Shown here piece by piece: positions 1 to 10,115 of a stretch of DNA of 64,000 nt (position 1 is its first letter; every line of letters starts with the position of its first letter). This stretch comes from Rhizobiales bacterium 62-47. GTDB lineage: Bacteria > Pseudomonadota > Alphaproteobacteria > Rhizobiales > Xanthobacteraceae. The stretch spans positions 434,001 to 498,000 of the forward strand of contig MKVX01000002.1 in assembly GCA_001899255.1 (NCBI GenBank). The letters are read 5' to 3'. The notes beneath the pieces were generated by a model. That model searched no databases, was not told where the DNA came from, and saw only the letters and a list, made by a program, of their open reading frames with translations. A program made the translations under genes and the position numbers.

Positions 1-6
1 TGATGC

Positions 7-1545
7 ATGAACACGCCGATCAACGCTACCGCGAACGCCAACCTGTTTTCCCGCCTGTTCGACAATCTCGACGATCCCGCCCGGCTGGCGATCGAGACGG
101 CCGACGGCAAGCGCATCAGCTACGGCGACCTGATCGGGCGATCGGGACAGATCGCAAATCTGCTGGTGGCCCGCGGAGTCAAGATCGGCGACCGCGTCGC
201 CGTGCAGGTCGAGAAATCGGTTCAAAACCTGATCCTGTATCTCGCCGTGGTGCGTGCAGGCGCCATCTATCTGCCGCTCAACACCGCCTACACGCTCAAC
301 GAACTGACCTACTTCATCACCGACGCCGAACCGTCTTTGGTGGTGTGCGATCCGGCCAAGGCCGACGGCATTCGCGCTATCGCGCAGAAGGTCAACGCCA
401 AGGTCGAGACGCTGGATGCAAGCGGCAACGGTTCGCTCACTGACGCCGCCGACCGCGAAAAAAGCGAGTTCACCACGGTGCAGCGAGCCAACGACGATCT
501 CGCAGCGATCCTCTACACGTCCGGCACCACCGGCCGCTCCAAGGGCGCCATGCTGTCGCACGACAACCTGGCATCGAACTCGCTGACGCTGGTGGACTAC
601 TGGCGCTTCACCGACAAGGACGTGCTGATCCACGCACTGCCTATCTATCATACCCACGGCCTGTTCGTGGCCAGCAACGTCACGCTGTTCGCGCGCGCCT
701 CGATGATCTTCCTGCCGAAACTCGATCCCGAGCAGATCATCAAGCTGATGCCGCGCGCCACCGCGCTGATGGGCGTGCCGACCTTCTATACGCGCCTGCT
801 GCGAAGCCCGAATCTGACGAAGGAAGCGACCAGTCACATGCGGCTGTTCGTGTCCGGCTCGGCGCCGCTGTTGGCCGACACCCATCGCGAGTGGTCGGCG
901 CGCACCGGGCACGCCGTGCTCGAGCGCTACGGCATGACCGAAACCAACATGAACACCTCGAACCCCTACGACGGCGAACGCGTTCCCGGCGCAGTCGGCT
1001 TCCCCCTGCCCGGCGTTTCCGCGCGCGTGGTCGATCCGGAAACCGGCAAACCGCTCAAGGCCGACGAGATCGGGATGATCGAGGTCAAAGGCCCGAATGT
1101 GTTTAAAGGCTACTGGCGCATGCCGGAGAAGACCAAATCGGAATTCCGCGACGACGGCTTCTTCATCACCGGCGATCTCGGCAAGATCGATGCCAAGGGC
1201 TACGTGCATATCGTCGGCCGCGGCAAGGACCTGGTGATCTCCGGCGGCTTTAACGTGTATCCGAAAGAGATCGAGAGCGAGATCGACGCCATCGACGGCG
1301 TCGTCGAGTCCGCTGTGATCGGCGTGCCGCATGCTGATTTCGGCGAAGGCGTCACCGCCGTGGTGGTGCCGCAGAAGGGTGCGACGCTCGATGAGGCCGC
1401 AATCCTGCGCGCGCTCGATGGACGACTCGCCAAGTTCAAGATGCCGAAGCGGGTGCTGTTCGAAGACGATCTGCCGCGCAACACCATGGGCAAGGTGCAG
1501 AAGAACATCCTGCGCGACAAGTACAAGGATCTCTACAAGAAGTGA
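7..1545 (+). CDS. matB: Malonyl-CoA synthetase (MatB-type AMP-forming acyl-CoA ligase)
   Basis: Predicted to activate malonate (or a methylmalonate-like acid) to its CoA thioester through an acyl-adenylate in the cytoplasm. The 512 residues show the ANL-family order: the P-loop YTSGTTGRSKGA near residue 170, the YGMTE block near 312, the hinge GRGKDLVISGGFNVYPKE near 404, and the catalytic lysine in NTMGKVQK at K496. Length and closing motifs fit MatB rather than long-chain ligases. The ATG lies only seven bases into the window, so an upstream start cannot be excluded. No malonyl-CoA decarboxylase or malonate transporter is in view. Family assignment is firm; the malonate substrate is inferred from overall resemblance. 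Confidence 0.85.
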   Translation: MNTPINATANANLFSRLFDNLDDPARLAIETADGKRISYGDLIGRSGQIANLLVARGVKIGDRVAVQVEKSVQNLILYLAVVRAGAIYLPLNTAYTLNELTYFITDAEPSLVVCDPAKADGIRAIAQKVNAKVETLDASGNGSLTDAADREKSEFTTVQRANDDLAAILYTSGTTGRSKGAMLSHDNLASNSLTLVDYWRFTDKDVLIHALPIYHTHGLFVASNVTLFARASMIFLPKLDPEQIIKLMPRATALMGVPTFYTRLLRSPNLTKEATSHMRLFVSGSAPLLADTHREWSARTGHAVLERYGMTETNMNTSNPYDGERVPGAVGFPLPGVSARVVDPETGKPLKADEIGMIEVKGPNVFKGYWRMPEKTKSEFRDDGFFITGDLGKIDAKGYVHIVGRGKDLVISGGFNVYPKEIESEIDAIDGVVESAVIGVPHADFGEGVTAVVVPQKGATLDEAAILRALDGRLAKFKMPKRVLFEDDLPRNTMGKVQKNILRDKYKDLYKK

Positions 1546-1551
1546 TTCGGA

Positions 1552-1815
1552 CTAGTCGTCGATCTCTTCCCTGGTCAGCGCGCCTGACCGGGGATCGACG
1601 TGAAACTCCATGATCTTGCCGTTCTTGACGCCCTTGCCTTCCCAGTGTCCGTCATCGGCCTCGAGACCCGTGATTTTGGTGTAGCCGTCGGCAGTGAGCT
1701 TCTGCATTACCTGTTCCTTGCTGATCCAATCCGCACCAGGTTGATCGGCGATGGCCGATCCCATGGTCAGAGCCAGCAGCGCCACGGCAGGCGCGATCTT
1801 ATGAAATGCGGCCAT
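1552..1815 (-). CDS. Small secreted PepSY-like protein
   Basis: An 87-residue protein with an N-terminal signal peptide (hydrophobic run PAVALLALTMGSAIA) followed by a single PepSY-like module. The module has a helix with ISKEQVMQKLTADGY, a strand, and a DGHWEGKGVKNGK turn ending in VDPRSGALTREE. PepSY domains are usually periplasmic and may inhibit peptidases or bind membrane partners. I start it at 1815 because a GAGAG ribosome-binding site stands six bases upstream; a longer in-frame reading to 1890 lacks such a site. It converges with matB with only a few bases between the stops. Specific role unknown. Confidence 0.75.
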   Translation of the reverse strand: MAAFHKIAPAVALLALTMGSAIADQPGADWISKEQVMQKLTADGYTKITGLEADDGHWEGKGVKNGKIMEFHVDPRSGALTREEIDD

Positions 1816-1900
1816 TTGCATCTCTCGCGGTTGGCGTTGAACCTGCCAAGCCAACCGCACGGTCGCACCATCGTTCCCGCCGCGCGGCACGGCGATAATG

Positions 1901-2791
1901 TCACACCTGACTGATGAGACTGATGACGAAGCGGCTGCCGACCGTCAGCAGATACAGCCCAAACGCGACCTCGAGCGTGCGTTTCGACAGCGAATGTGCC
2001 ACCCGGACGCCGAGCGGCGCCACCAATAGGCTGGTCGGCATCACCAGCAGCGCGCCGATCAGCGAGACGTAGCCGAATGCGAATGGGAATTGGAGCGCCG
2101 CGACATTCGGATAGAGCGCTGCCGCCGGCCAGCCGGCGTAGACATAGCCTAGCGCGCCGGGAATCGAGATCAACACCGCCAGTCCGGCCGAGGTCGCCAC
2201 CGATTGATGGATCGGCCGCCCGTAGAACGTCATCATCAGATTGGCGAACAGCCCACCGCCGATGCCCATCAGCGTCGATAACAGGCCGATGCCGGCGCCA
2301 TAGGCCTTCATGAACAGGCCGCGCGGCATCTCATCGCCAAAACGCCAGTTCTCGCGCGCGAACAGCAGGCGCACAGCAGCCGACCACGCCACCATGACGA
2401 ACACCACCTTGAACAGGCGTTCCGGCGCATAGCGCGCGATGACGCTGCCGGTGACGACACCGACCAACACCGGTATGGCCCATTGCCGCAGCACATCCAT
2501 GTCCACCGCGCCGCGCGCATAGTGCGCGCGAAACGAGCTGATGGCGGTGGGGATAATGATCGCCAGTGACGTGCCGATGCACAAGGGCATTCGCACCTCC
2601 AGCGGCACACCGGCGATGCGAAAACACTCGTAGAACACCGGAACCAGAACCGCGCCGCCGCCGATCCCGAAGACACCGGCCAGAAATCCTGCCAGTGCCC
2701 CGACAGCGATCAGCAACATCGCCAGTTCGATGATTTCGGTCAGATTCAGTCCTGCGCCCACGGTGTCCGCCCTATTTTCGCGGGTTTCCAT
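1901..2791 (-). CDS. Sulfite exporter TauE/SafE family (TSUP) permease
   Basis: A 296-residue polytopic inner-membrane protein. It carries the TSUP double repeat: GFLAGVFGIGGGAVLVP near residue 35 and a second glycine-rich copy, LMGIGGGLFANLMM, in the C-terminal half, each starting a block of about four transmembrane segments. The family moves sulfur-containing or organic anions, but the substrate cannot be read from sequence. The first 15 residues are hydrophilic, so a start slightly further in is possible. It runs opposite to the sdh operon, sharing the roughly 250 bp upstream region with it. Confidence 0.85.
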   Translation of the reverse strand: METRENRADTVGAGLNLTEIIELAMLLIAVGALAGFLAGVFGIGGGAVLVPVFYECFRIAGVPLEVRMPLCIGTSLAIIIPTAISSFRAHYARGAVDMDVLRQWAIPVLVGVVTGSVIARYAPERLFKVVFVMVAWSAAVRLLFARENWRFGDEMPRGLFMKAYGAGIGLLSTLMGIGGGLFANLMMTFYGRPIHQSVATSAGLAVLISIPGALGYVYAGWPAAALYPNVAALQFPFAFGYVSLIGALLVMPTSLLVAPLGVRVAHSLSKRTLEVAFGLYLLTVGSRFVISLISQV

Positions 2792-3037
2792 GACCCGCTT
2801 TTACAGCCCTGAATCCGGCTTCAGCGCCAACAACTTGAACAGCGCAGGCAGCAGTCCGCGCGGCCGCTGTCAAGTGCAGTAACCGCAGGGCTCAAATGAA
2901 AGAATGAATGCCGGTTCGTTCTAAGCGAATTGATCGTTGCACTGGCTGTTTCGACTTCGTAAATAGAATTGCTCTACCCGTTGCGTCGCAACCGGGCGAG
3001 CTCGCCCCAAATGCCGCGACAATCATAAAAGCAGCCA

Positions 3038-3436
3038 ATGACCGCCAGGATCGATCGCCCGCTTTCACCGCACCTGCAAACCTATCGCTGGACCCTGACG
3101 ATGGCGATGTCCATCGTCCATCGCGCCACCGGTGTCGGACTGTATTTCGGCACGATCCTGTTGGCCTGGTGGCTGATGGCGGTGGCTTCCGGACCCGGGG
3201 CCTACGGCATCTTCTCCTCGTTCATCGGCAGCTGGATCGGCCGGCTCATCGTGTTCGCCTACACCTGGGCGCTGATGCACCATTTGCTCAGCGGCGTCCG
3301 GCATTTCGTCTGGGATCTGGGTTACGGCTTCGGCCCGAGCGAGCGCGAAGGCCTGACCTGGGCCGCGCTGATCGGCGGCATCGTCCTGACCGTTCTGATC
3401 TGGATCATTGCCTATGCGTTCGGAGGCGGACGATGA
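3038..3436 (+). CDS. sdhC: Succinate dehydrogenase cytochrome b556 subunit
   Basis: Membrane anchor of complex II. The 132 residues contain the SdhC signature: RPLSPHLQTYRW near the N-terminus, SIVHRATGVGLYFG in the first transmembrane helix (the conserved S and R near the quinone site), and HHLLSGVRHFVWD, with the heme-ligand histidine region, in the second. Three hydrophobic helices are visible. Its stop codon overlaps the sdhD start in an ATGA arrangement, so the two subunits are probably translationally coupled. It is first in the sdhCDAB operon. Confidence 0.95.
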   Translation: MTARIDRPLSPHLQTYRWTLTMAMSIVHRATGVGLYFGTILLAWWLMAVASGPGAYGIFSSFIGSWIGRLIVFAYTWALMHHLLSGVRHFVWDLGYGFGPSEREGLTWAALIGGIVLTVLIWIIAYAFGGGR

Positions 3437-3837
3437 GCAACGGTCCTTCGAAGTCCTCGATGCGCACCCCGCTGGCGCGGGTCCGCAATCTCGGCGCCTC
3501 CGGCTCCAGCGCGACGTCCGATTTCTGGTGGCAGCGAGTCACCGCGGTCGGCATGTTGCTGCTGATCGTTCCGGTCATCGTCATTGTCATGATGCTGCTG
3601 GGCCGCAATCAGGCCGGCGCCGGGCAGATTCTCGGAACGCCCCTGGTGGCGCTGATCGTCCTGCTGTTCGTCATCGCCAGCGCCTGGCACATGAAGATCG
3701 GCATGCAGGTCGTCATCGAAGACTACGTGCACAATGAAAAGCTGAAGCTGATTGCGATTCTCGCCAACAACTTCTTTTCGATCGCGGTCGCCCTGGCCTC
3801 GATCTACGCCATTCTGAAACTATCGTCTGGAGTTTAG
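3433..3837 (+). CDS. sdhD: Succinate dehydrogenase hydrophobic membrane anchor subunit
   Basis: A 134-residue second membrane anchor of complex II. It starts with the ATG that overlaps the sdhC stop. The first helix ([20 protein letters not shown]) follows a conserved R near the quinone pocket. The second carries [17 protein letters not shown], the SdhD region with heme and quinone-site residues. A third helix ends the protein. An in-frame reading extends to 2908, but its extra residues are out-of-frame sdhC sequence and are not believable. Only four bases separate it from sdhA. Confidence 0.93.
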   Translation: MSNGPSKSSMRTPLARVRNLGASGSSATSDFWWQRVTAVGMLLLIVPVIVIVMMLLGRNQAGAGQILGTPLVALIVLLFVIASAWHMKIGMQVVIEDYVHNEKLKLIAILANNFFSIAVALASIYAILKLSSGV

Positions 3838-3841
3838 TGCG

Positions 3842-5680
3842 ATGGCCGCCAACGGCAACAGCGCAAACGGTGGTGGGACTCCCGCGACCAACGGAAAAGC
3901 CTATCCGATCGAAGATCACAGCTACGACGTTGTCGTGGTTGGCGCCGGTGGCGCCGGCCTGAGGGCCGTTGTCGGCTGCAGCGAGGCCGGACTGCGCACC
4001 GCCTGCATCACCAAGGTGTTTCCCACTCGATCGCACACCGTCGCGGCACAGGGCGGCATCTCCGCCGCACTCGGCAACATGCACGAGGACAACTGGCGCT
4101 GGCACATGTACGACACCGTCAAGGGGTCGGACTGGCTCGGCGATCAGGATTCCATCGAATACATGGTGCGCCACGCGCCCGCGGCGGTTTACGAGCTTGA
4201 ACATTGGGGCGTGCCGTTCTCGCGCACCGAGGAAGGCAAGATTTATCAGCGTCCGTTCGGCGGCATGACCATCGACTACGGCAAGAGCCAGGCGCAACGG
4301 ACCTGCGCCGCCGCCGACCGTACCGGCCACGCCATGCTGCACACCATGTACGGCCAGGCGCTGCGCCATTCCGCTGAATTCTACATCGAGTTCTTCGCCA
4401 TCGACCTGATCATGGACGATCAAGGTGCCTGCCGCGGCGTCATCGCGCTCAAGCTCGACGACGGCACGCTGCATCGCTTCAGGGCGCAGACCACCATTCT
4501 CGCCACCGGCGGCTATGGCCGCGCTTACGCCTCCTGCACTTCGGCGCATACCTGCACCGGCGACGGTGGTGGCATGGCGCTGCGCGCCGGACTGCCGCTG
4601 CAGGACATGGAATTCGTGCAATTCCATCCGACCGGCATCTATGGCTCCGGCTGCCTCGTCACCGAAGGCGCACGCGGCGAGGGCGGCTATCTGGTCAATT
4701 CCGAAGGCGAGCGCTTCATGGAGCGCTATGCACCCTCGGCCAAGGACCTGGCCTCGCGCGATGTCGTCTCACGCGCGATGACCATTGAGATTCGCGAAGG
4801 CCGCGGCGTCGGCAAGAAGAAAGATCACATCTACCTGCATCTCGATCATCTCGATCCCAAGGTACTGCACGAACGCCTGCCGGGCATCTCGGAATCCGCG
4901 CGCATCTTCGCCAATGTCGACGTGACGCGCGAACCGATCCCGATGATTCCCACCGTGCACTACAACATGGGCGGCATCCCGACCAATTATCACGGCGAGG
5001 TCGTTACCAAGAAGGACGGCGACGACAATGCGGTGGTGCCGGGCCTGATGGCTGTCGGTGAAGCGGCCTGCGTCTCGGTGCATGGCGCCAACCGCCTCGG
5101 CTCCAACTCGCTGATCGATCTCGTGGTGTTCGGCCGCGCGGCGGCGCTGCGGCTGGCGGACAAGCTGACGCCGAATGCGGCGCAGCCGGAACTGCCGGCC
5201 GATTCCGCCGACAAGGCGCTCGGACGGCTCGATCATTTCCGTTACGCCAAGGGCGGCACGCCGACGGCGCGGCTGCGCGAGAACATGCAGCACGTCATGC
5301 AGAACAACTGCGCCGTGTTCCGCACCGGCGACGTGCTGAAGGAAGGCCAGGAACTGATCCACAAGGTCCACGGCGGCATCGGCGACATCGCGGTGTTCGA
5401 TCGCTCGCTGGTGTGGAACACCGACCTAATGGAGACGATGGAATACGACAATCTCATCGCCCAGGCTGTGGTGACGATGGATTCCGCCGCCAACCGCACC
5501 GAAAGCCGTGGCGCGCATGCCCGTGAGGATTTTGCCGCACGCGACGACAAGAACTGGATGAAGCACACGCTGGCGTGGATCGATGATCGTGGCAACACCA
5601 CGATCAACTACCGTCCGGTGCATGACTACACGATGACGAACGACGTTCAATACATCCCGCCGAAGGCGCGCGTGTATTGA
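3842..5680 (+). CDS. sdhA: Succinate dehydrogenase flavoprotein subunit
   Basis: Catalytic subunit that oxidises succinate to fumarate with covalently bound FAD on the cytoplasmic face. The 612-residue length is typical. The dinucleotide-binding motif [13 protein letters not shown] lies near residue 30. The flavinylation site is [15 protein letters not shown] with H65. Substrate-site blocks such as HPTGIYG and [11 protein letters not shown] follow, and the C-terminal end IPPKARVY is characteristic of SdhA. A GGAG site overlaps the end of sdhD and fixes the start. Third gene of sdhCDAB. Confidence 0.97.
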   Translation: MAANGNSANGGGTPATNGKAYPIEDHSYDVVVVGAGGAGLRAVVGCSEAGLRTACITKVFPTRSHTVAAQGGISAALGNMHEDNWRWHMYDTVKGSDWLGDQDSIEYMVRHAPAAVYELEHWGVPFSRTEEGKIYQRPFGGMTIDYGKSQAQRTCAAADRTGHAMLHTMYGQALRHSAEFYIEFFAIDLIMDDQGACRGVIALKLDDGTLHRFRAQTTILATGGYGRAYASCTSAHTCTGDGGGMALRAGLPLQDMEFVQFHPTGIYGSGCLVTEGARGEGGYLVNSEGERFMERYAPSAKDLASRDVVSRAMTIEIREGRGVGKKKDHIYLHLDHLDPKVLHERLPGISESARIFANVDVTREPIPMIPTVHYNMGGIPTNYHGEVVTKKDGDDNAVVPGLMAVGEAACVSVHGANRLGSNSLIDLVVFGRAAALRLADKLTPNAAQPELPADSADKALGRLDHFRYAKGGTPTARLRENMQHVMQNNCAVFRTGDVLKEGQELIHKVHGGIGDIAVFDRSLVWNTDLMETMEYDNLIAQAVVTMDSAANRTESRGAHAREDFAARDDKNWMKHTLAWIDDRGNTTINYRPVHDYTMTNDVQYIPPKARVY

Positions 5681-5703
5681 TCGGCATAGCGAAGGCTTAG
5701 ACC

Positions 5704-6489
5704 ATGGTTGAATTTGCGCTTCCGAAAAACTCGAAAATCTCCGGCGGCAAGAGCTGGCCGAAACCGGAAGGCGCGACCGAGACGCGCGAGTTTCGCATCT
5801 ACCGTTGGAATCCCGACGACGGCAAGAATCCCAGCGTCGATACCTATCAGGTCGACGTCAACGATTGCGGGCCGATGGTGCTCGACGGCCTGATCTGGAT
5901 CAAGAACAACATCGACCCGACACTGTCGTTCCGCCGCTCCTGCCGCGAAGGCGTTTGCGGCTCTTGTGCGATGAACATCGACGGCCAGAATACGCTGGCT
6001 TGCACCCAGTCAATGCATGACGTCGCCGATGGCGGCGCCGTGAAGGTCTATCCGCTACCGCATCAGCCGGTGGTGAAGGATCTGATTCCCGACCTGACCA
6101 ACTTCTACGCGCAGTATGCCTCGATCGAACCGTGGCTGCATACCACGACGCCCGCGCCGCAGAAGGAATGGCGGCAGAGCAAGGAGGACCGCGAGAAGCT
6201 TGACGGCCTCTACGAATGCATCCTGTGCGCCTGCTGCTCGACATCGTGCCCGAGCTACTGGTGGAATTCCGACCGCTATCTCGGCCCAGCGGCGCTGCTG
6301 CAAGCTAATCGCTGGGTGATGGACAGCCGCGACGAAGCCACCGGCGAACGTCTCGACAACGTCGAGGACGCCTTCCGACTCTATCGTTGCCACACCATCA
6401 TGAATTGCACCAAGGCGTGCCCAAAGGGACTCAATCCCGCCAAGGCCATCGCCAACCTGAAAATGAAGCTGGTCGAGCGGCAGGTCTGA
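5704..6489 (+). CDS. sdhB: Succinate dehydrogenase iron-sulfur subunit
   Basis: Carries electrons from FAD in SdhA to the quinone in the membrane. The N-terminal ferredoxin domain has the 2Fe-2S ligands in [16 protein letters not shown] with a further distal Cys. The C-terminal domain has [16 protein letters not shown] and [17 protein letters not shown] for the 4Fe-4S and 3Fe-4S clusters. At 261 residues it is full length. It closes the operon 23 bp after sdhA, and a terminator-like hairpin follows at 6511. Confidence 0.96.
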   Translation: MVEFALPKNSKISGGKSWPKPEGATETREFRIYRWNPDDGKNPSVDTYQVDVNDCGPMVLDGLIWIKNNIDPTLSFRRSCREGVCGSCAMNIDGQNTLACTQSMHDVADGGAVKVYPLPHQPVVKDLIPDLTNFYAQYASIEPWLHTTTPAPQKEWRQSKEDREKLDGLYECILCACCSTSCPSYWWNSDRYLGPAALLQANRWVMDSRDEATGERLDNVEDAFRLYRCHTIMNCTKACPKGLNPAKAIANLKMKLVERQV

Positions 6490-6510
6490 CCTGCTGCTCC
6501 CCTTGACGTC

Positions 6511-6537
6511 TCGCGGCAACTGAAGCCGCGATGTTTT
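6511..6537 (+). terminator. Probable intrinsic terminator of the sdh operon
   Basis: Seven-base perfect stem, TCGCGGC (6511-6517) with GCCGCGA (6525-6531), loop AACTGAA, followed by TGTTTT. It lies 22 bp after the sdhB stop, between convergent genes. The T-tract is short, so efficiency is uncertain. Confidence 0.55.
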
Positions 6538-6587
6538 GCACCGGGCTCCCATCAAGCGAATTGATGCGGAGCCCGAGTTGTTCTGCG

Positions 6588-6962
6588 CTACTTGAACGCT
6601 GGCAGCACGAAGATCGCGATATTGACCAGCCATCCGAGAGCGAACACGGCCGAGCGTAACGTCGCCTGATCGGCAATATAGAAAGCGGCGTGAAGGATGC
6701 GCAGCAGCAGGTAGATCGCCGCCAGCGTATTGACCGTGCCTGGCGTCGCACCCTGCGTGACCGCGACGATCACCGCGGCGGCGAAGAACGGGAAATTCTC
6801 ATAGGCGTTGAGATGGGCCGCGTAAGCGCGGCGGCGCGCGCCGGACAAGCGATCGACATTGTCGCGCGGATGATGATTATCGCCGCCGCCCGATTTGGCA
6901 TAGATGACAACGACGACCGGCAGCAGCGCTGCGACCAGAACGCACCAGTAAGCCAGTGGCAT
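6588..6962 (-). CDS. MAPEG family membrane protein
   Basis: A 124-residue protein with about four transmembrane helices and the MAPEG pattern: RRAYAAHLNAYENFPFFAAAV near the middle (the RAxxAHxNxxEN signature) and LRILHAAFYIADQATLRSA in helix 3 to 4. The family includes glutathione transferases and eicosanoid synthases; bacterial members of this short type have no settled substrate. It is monocistronic and convergent with sdhCDAB. Confidence 0.85.
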   Translation of the reverse strand: MPLAYWCVLVAALLPVVVVIYAKSGGGDNHHPRDNVDRLSGARRRAYAAHLNAYENFPFFAAAVIVAVTQGATPGTVNTLAAIYLLLRILHAAFYIADQATLRSAVFALGWLVNIAIFVLPAFK

Positions 6963-7115
6963 TCGTTCCTCCCCAATATGAGCCTCGACCTGTGAATGGT
7001 TGCCGGAGGACTGTCAATGCAAGCTGATCATCATCCTTGCGAGGAACATCCGGCTTCACGCGCCGTTAGGTTAGCTGGAACGCACCTTCATCCGCGATGA
7101 GTTTGGGAGACTGAC

Positions 7116-7604
7116 ATGGCCAGCAATGACGCTGCACGCGACATCGACCGCGCTTGGGAACTGATGCACAAGATCGGCTTTGCGATGCTCGTCACCCAGG
7201 ACGGCGATAAATTGCGGGCGCGTCCGATGAGCGCCAGCATCGATCGCGACAACAATGCGATCTATTTCCTCACCGATGCACGGCGGCACAAGGATGACGA
7301 AATCGCGCGGCACCCGCAGGTCAATCTGTCGTTCGCACATCCCGGCGATCAGAAATACGTCTCGGTCAGCGGCACCGCGACGGTGACCAACGATCGCGCC
7401 AAGATCAAACAGTTGTTCTCCACGCCCGCCAAAGCGTGGTGGGACAACGCCGACGATCCCAACATTCGCGTGCTGAAGGTAGATCCGCAGGATGCGGAGT
7501 TCTGGGATTCGCCCGGGTCGATCGTCAGCTACGTCAAGATGGCTGCGGCGGCCGTGACCGGGACGCGTCCCGATCTTGGCGATAACCGCAAGGTCGCGAT
7601 GTGA
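7116..7604 (+). CDS. Pyridoxamine 5'-phosphate oxidase family protein (general stress type)
   Basis: A 162-residue split-barrel flavin-binding protein resembling the short general-stress FMN proteins. Visible features are the opening IDRAWELMHKIGFAMLVTQ, the strand LRARPMSASID, and the IYFLTDARRHKDDEI block, which normally contacts flavin phosphate. Such proteins bind FMN or related cofactors and often have no proven enzymatic activity. Its stop overlaps the start of the next small gene, suggesting co-transcription. Confidence 0.83.
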   Translation: MASNDAARDIDRAWELMHKIGFAMLVTQDGDKLRARPMSASIDRDNNAIYFLTDARRHKDDEIARHPQVNLSFAHPGDQKYVSVSGTATVTNDRAKIKQLFSTPAKAWWDNADDPNIRVLKVDPQDAEFWDSPGSIVSYVKMAAAAVTGTRPDLGDNRKVAM

Positions 7605-7834
7605 TGGCGAAGGTCCCCCGCGAGGTCCCGCCGAATCAACCCGGACAACCGACCGAGCCGCCTCAAGAGAGTCCGCCGGCGAATCCGCGCCCGGAAGTGC
7701 CACCCCCGATGCAGGATCCCGACACGCCACAACAGCCGCAGGAATTGCCGGGTTACACGCCGGAAGAACTGCCGGTGCGCAATCCGGGCGAACCGTCGGC
7801 ACCGAATCCTGCGACCGACAGCAGCGCATCCTAA
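7604..7834 (+). CDS. Small proline-rich hypothetical protein
   Basis: A 76-residue low-complexity protein rich in Pro, Glu, Asn and Gln (for example PEVPPPMQDPDTPQQPQE), with no signal peptide, membrane segment or cysteine. It is probably intrinsically disordered. The ATG touches the stop codon of the preceding flavin protein, which is the main argument that it is translated. No family recognised, and a spurious reading frame in GC-rich DNA remains possible. Confidence 0.55.
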   Translation: MAKVPREVPPNQPGQPTEPPQESPPANPRPEVPPPMQDPDTPQQPQELPGYTPEELPVRNPGEPSAPNPATDSSAS

Positions 7835-8128
7835 ATTGTTCGCGAGATATCGAGTCGCTTTCGAGGGAGTCGAGCTACATCGCTTCCGTTTGCCGGCAAC
7901 AGTCAGTTGAATGCAGCATGAATATCGGCAGCGTCATTTTGTCCGCGCCGAAAAATAAATTCCGGAACCCGTCGACGCGTGTTGCTTCGCTGCCTTATTG
8001 CGGCCCCATGGCTATCAGTTGATCGCAATGCACGTAACGACATCGACGATCGATCGCCCATCGATCGGACTTGCCGCCATCCTCTCGTCACGTTTTTCCA
8101 TCGGCCTTTTTCGGGGACCAAAGTTATC

Positions 8129-10096
8129 ATGACAAAGTTACGCCTCGCCTTGCTCGCCACCACTGCACTCGCGGCGGGCACGTTTGCAGCAGCATCGTCG
8201 CAAGCTCAGACTCCGGCTCCGCTGTTGCTCGCACAGGCCGCGCCATCACCCGCAGGCCCCGCCGAAGACGGCAAAGCAAGACCCGCCCCCAAGCAAGCAC
8301 CCAAGGAGGCGCCGAGGCCACCGGCAGCCGCTCCTCAGGCTCCGCCCCCACCAGCCGCACGTCCCGCTCCGCCGCCGCCATCCGCTCCGCCACCGGCCGC
8401 CCGTCCGGCTGCGCCACCGCCACCACCTCCGGCACCGCCCGCGGTGCGTGCGCCAACGCCGCCGGCAGCCGCTCCGACACCTCCGGCTGCAAGTCCGCCG
8501 CCGCCTCGGCAGGTTTCGCCTCCGGCCGCGCCAACGCCGCCTGCGGCAAGACAACCTGCAGCCCCTCCGCCGCCACCCGCAGCCAAGCAGCCATCGGCTC
8601 CCCCGGCCGCAGCGCAGCCACCCGCTTCGCCGTCTCCGCAGCGCATGGAACGGCCAAGGCCCGAATCCGGCTCGGCACCGACCCCACCCGCCGGGGCCAA
8701 GCAACCTGCCGCGCCGACACCAGCGCCCTCGGCCGCCCCTGCCTCACCGCCTCCTGCTTCGGGATCGGCACCCGCTGGTCGCCCGGCGACGCCACCAGCC
8801 GGCGGCTCGCTCGGTACGCCGGCGCCGCAACCCCAGCAGCAGACGGAACCGGCGCCTGCCCCCGCTGGCCAACCGCCGGCTGCAGGCGGCCGCATGGGAG
8901 GTGCACCAACATCACCGCCTGCCCAGCCAGCCGCCCCCGCCGCAACGTCGGGCGGCGCGACGCCTCCGGCAGCCCCTAGCGCAACACCTCCCGCCACGTC
9001 TCCTGGAGCACCGAATGGCAGTGGACGACAGGGCGCACGAACCGACCGCCCGGCGCCGCCGACGGTCGCCGCGCCAATCCCCGCTGCACCTCCGGTTGCG
9101 ACCACGGTGATCGCGCCGGGCGCGCAGCAAGGTCCGCGCCGCATGGACGACTTCCGTTCGGAACGACGGGAAACCCAACAGGGCGGTCGCACCATCATTA
9201 CCGAGCCCGGCCGCATCATCGTTCGCGACCCGAGCGGGCAGGCTTTCATCCGGCACAATGAAGAGGATCGCTTCCGGTACGGTGCGCGCGACATCCGCCG
9301 CGAGCAGGTCGGCAACGAAAGCCGCACCATCGTCGTGCGTCCCGACGGCACGCAGATCATCACCGTCAACGACCGCGACGGCCGGCTGCTGCGCCGCATC
9401 CGGCGCGATCAACGCGGGCGGGAAATCGTCATCATCGACAACAGCTATCGCGGGGTCGGCGCAGCCGTTGCCGCAGGCGTGGTCGCTGGCGCTATCGGCG
9501 GCTATTTCGTGTCGTTGCCGCCACCGCGGCTGACCATTCCACGCGATCGCTACATCGTCGAAGCCGAAGATGCGCCGCCGGAATTGATCTACGACACTTT
9601 GACGGCGCCACCGGTCGATCACATCGACCGCCGTTATTCGCTGGACGAGATTCGCTACAGCCCGTCGGTGCGCGAGCGCATGCGGAGTATCGATCTCGAC
9701 AGCATCAACTTCGACACGGGTTCGTGGGAGATTCCGTCGGATCAGGCGTCGAAGCTGCAGGTGATTGCCGACAGCCTCAACCGCGCCATCTCGCGCAATC
9801 CGCGCGCGGTGTTCCTGATCGAAGGCCATACCGATGCGGTGGGCTCCGACATCGACAATCTGTCGCTGTCGGATCGCCGCGCGCAATCGGCCGCGGAATT
9901 GCTGACACAACAATTCCAGGTGCCGCCGGAGAATCTGACGTCGCAGGGCTATGGCGAACAGTATCTCAAGGTGCAGACCGACGGTCCGTCACGCGAGAAT
10001 CGCCGGGTCACCATTCGCAACATCACGCCGTTGCTCAATGGCGGACAGGCATCGTTGCCTCCGCCGCCTCCCGGCACAGCACCGCCGCGCCGTTAA
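8129..10096 (+). CDS. OmpA-family outer-membrane or periplasmic protein with long Pro/Ala linker
   Basis: A 655-residue exported protein. A signal peptide (residues 1 to about 28, LALLATTALAAGTFAAASSQAQ) is followed by roughly 300 residues made almost wholly of Pro, Ala, Ser and Gln. Then come an Arg/Asp-rich central region, a glycine hydrophobic segment (VAAGVVAGAIGGYFVSLPP, about residue 450), and an OmpA C-terminal peptidoglycan-binding domain. That domain has INFDTGSWEI near 525, EGHTDAVGS near 565, LSDRRAQSAAELL, and GYGEQYL through to NRRVTI near 623. The start at 8129 gives a clean signal peptide; an extension to 7979 does not. The linker could span the periplasm. A strong hairpin terminates it. 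Confidence 0.88.
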   Translation: MTKLRLALLATTALAAGTFAAASSQAQTPAPLLLAQAAPSPAGPAEDGKARPAPKQAPKEAPRPPAAAPQAPPPPAARPAPPPPSAPPPAARPAAPPPPPPAPPAVRAPTPPAAAPTPPAASPPPPRQVSPPAAPTPPAARQPAAPPPPPAAKQPSAPPAAAQPPASPSPQRMERPRPESGSAPTPPAGAKQPAAPTPAPSAAPASPPPASGSAPAGRPATPPAGGSLGTPAPQPQQQTEPAPAPAGQPPAAGGRMGGAPTSPPAQPAAPAATSGGATPPAAPSATPPATSPGAPNGSGRQGARTDRPAPPTVAAPIPAAPPVATTVIAPGAQQGPRRMDDFRSERRETQQGGRTIITEPGRIIVRDPSGQAFIRHNEEDRFRYGARDIRREQVGNESRTIVVRPDGTQIITVNDRDGRLLRRIRRDQRGREIVIIDNSYRGVGAAVAAGVVAGAIGGYFVSLPPPRLTIPRDRYIVEAEDAPPELIYDTLTAPPVDHIDRRYSLDEIRYSPSVRERMRSIDLDSINFDTGSWEIPSDQASKLQVIADSLNRAISRNPRAVFLIEGHTDAVGSDIDNLSLSDRRAQSAAELLTQQFQVPPENLTSQGYGEQYLKVQTDGPSRENRRVTIRNITPLLNGGQASLPPPPPGTAPPRR

Positions 10097-10115
10097 GAAC
10101 AACGGTAACGAAATG

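Noticed and set aside
2930-2970. Possible sdh promoter (TTGCAC, 17 bases, TAAATA)
   Set aside because: Only about half of the consensus positions match in each box, so it was not listed as a feature.
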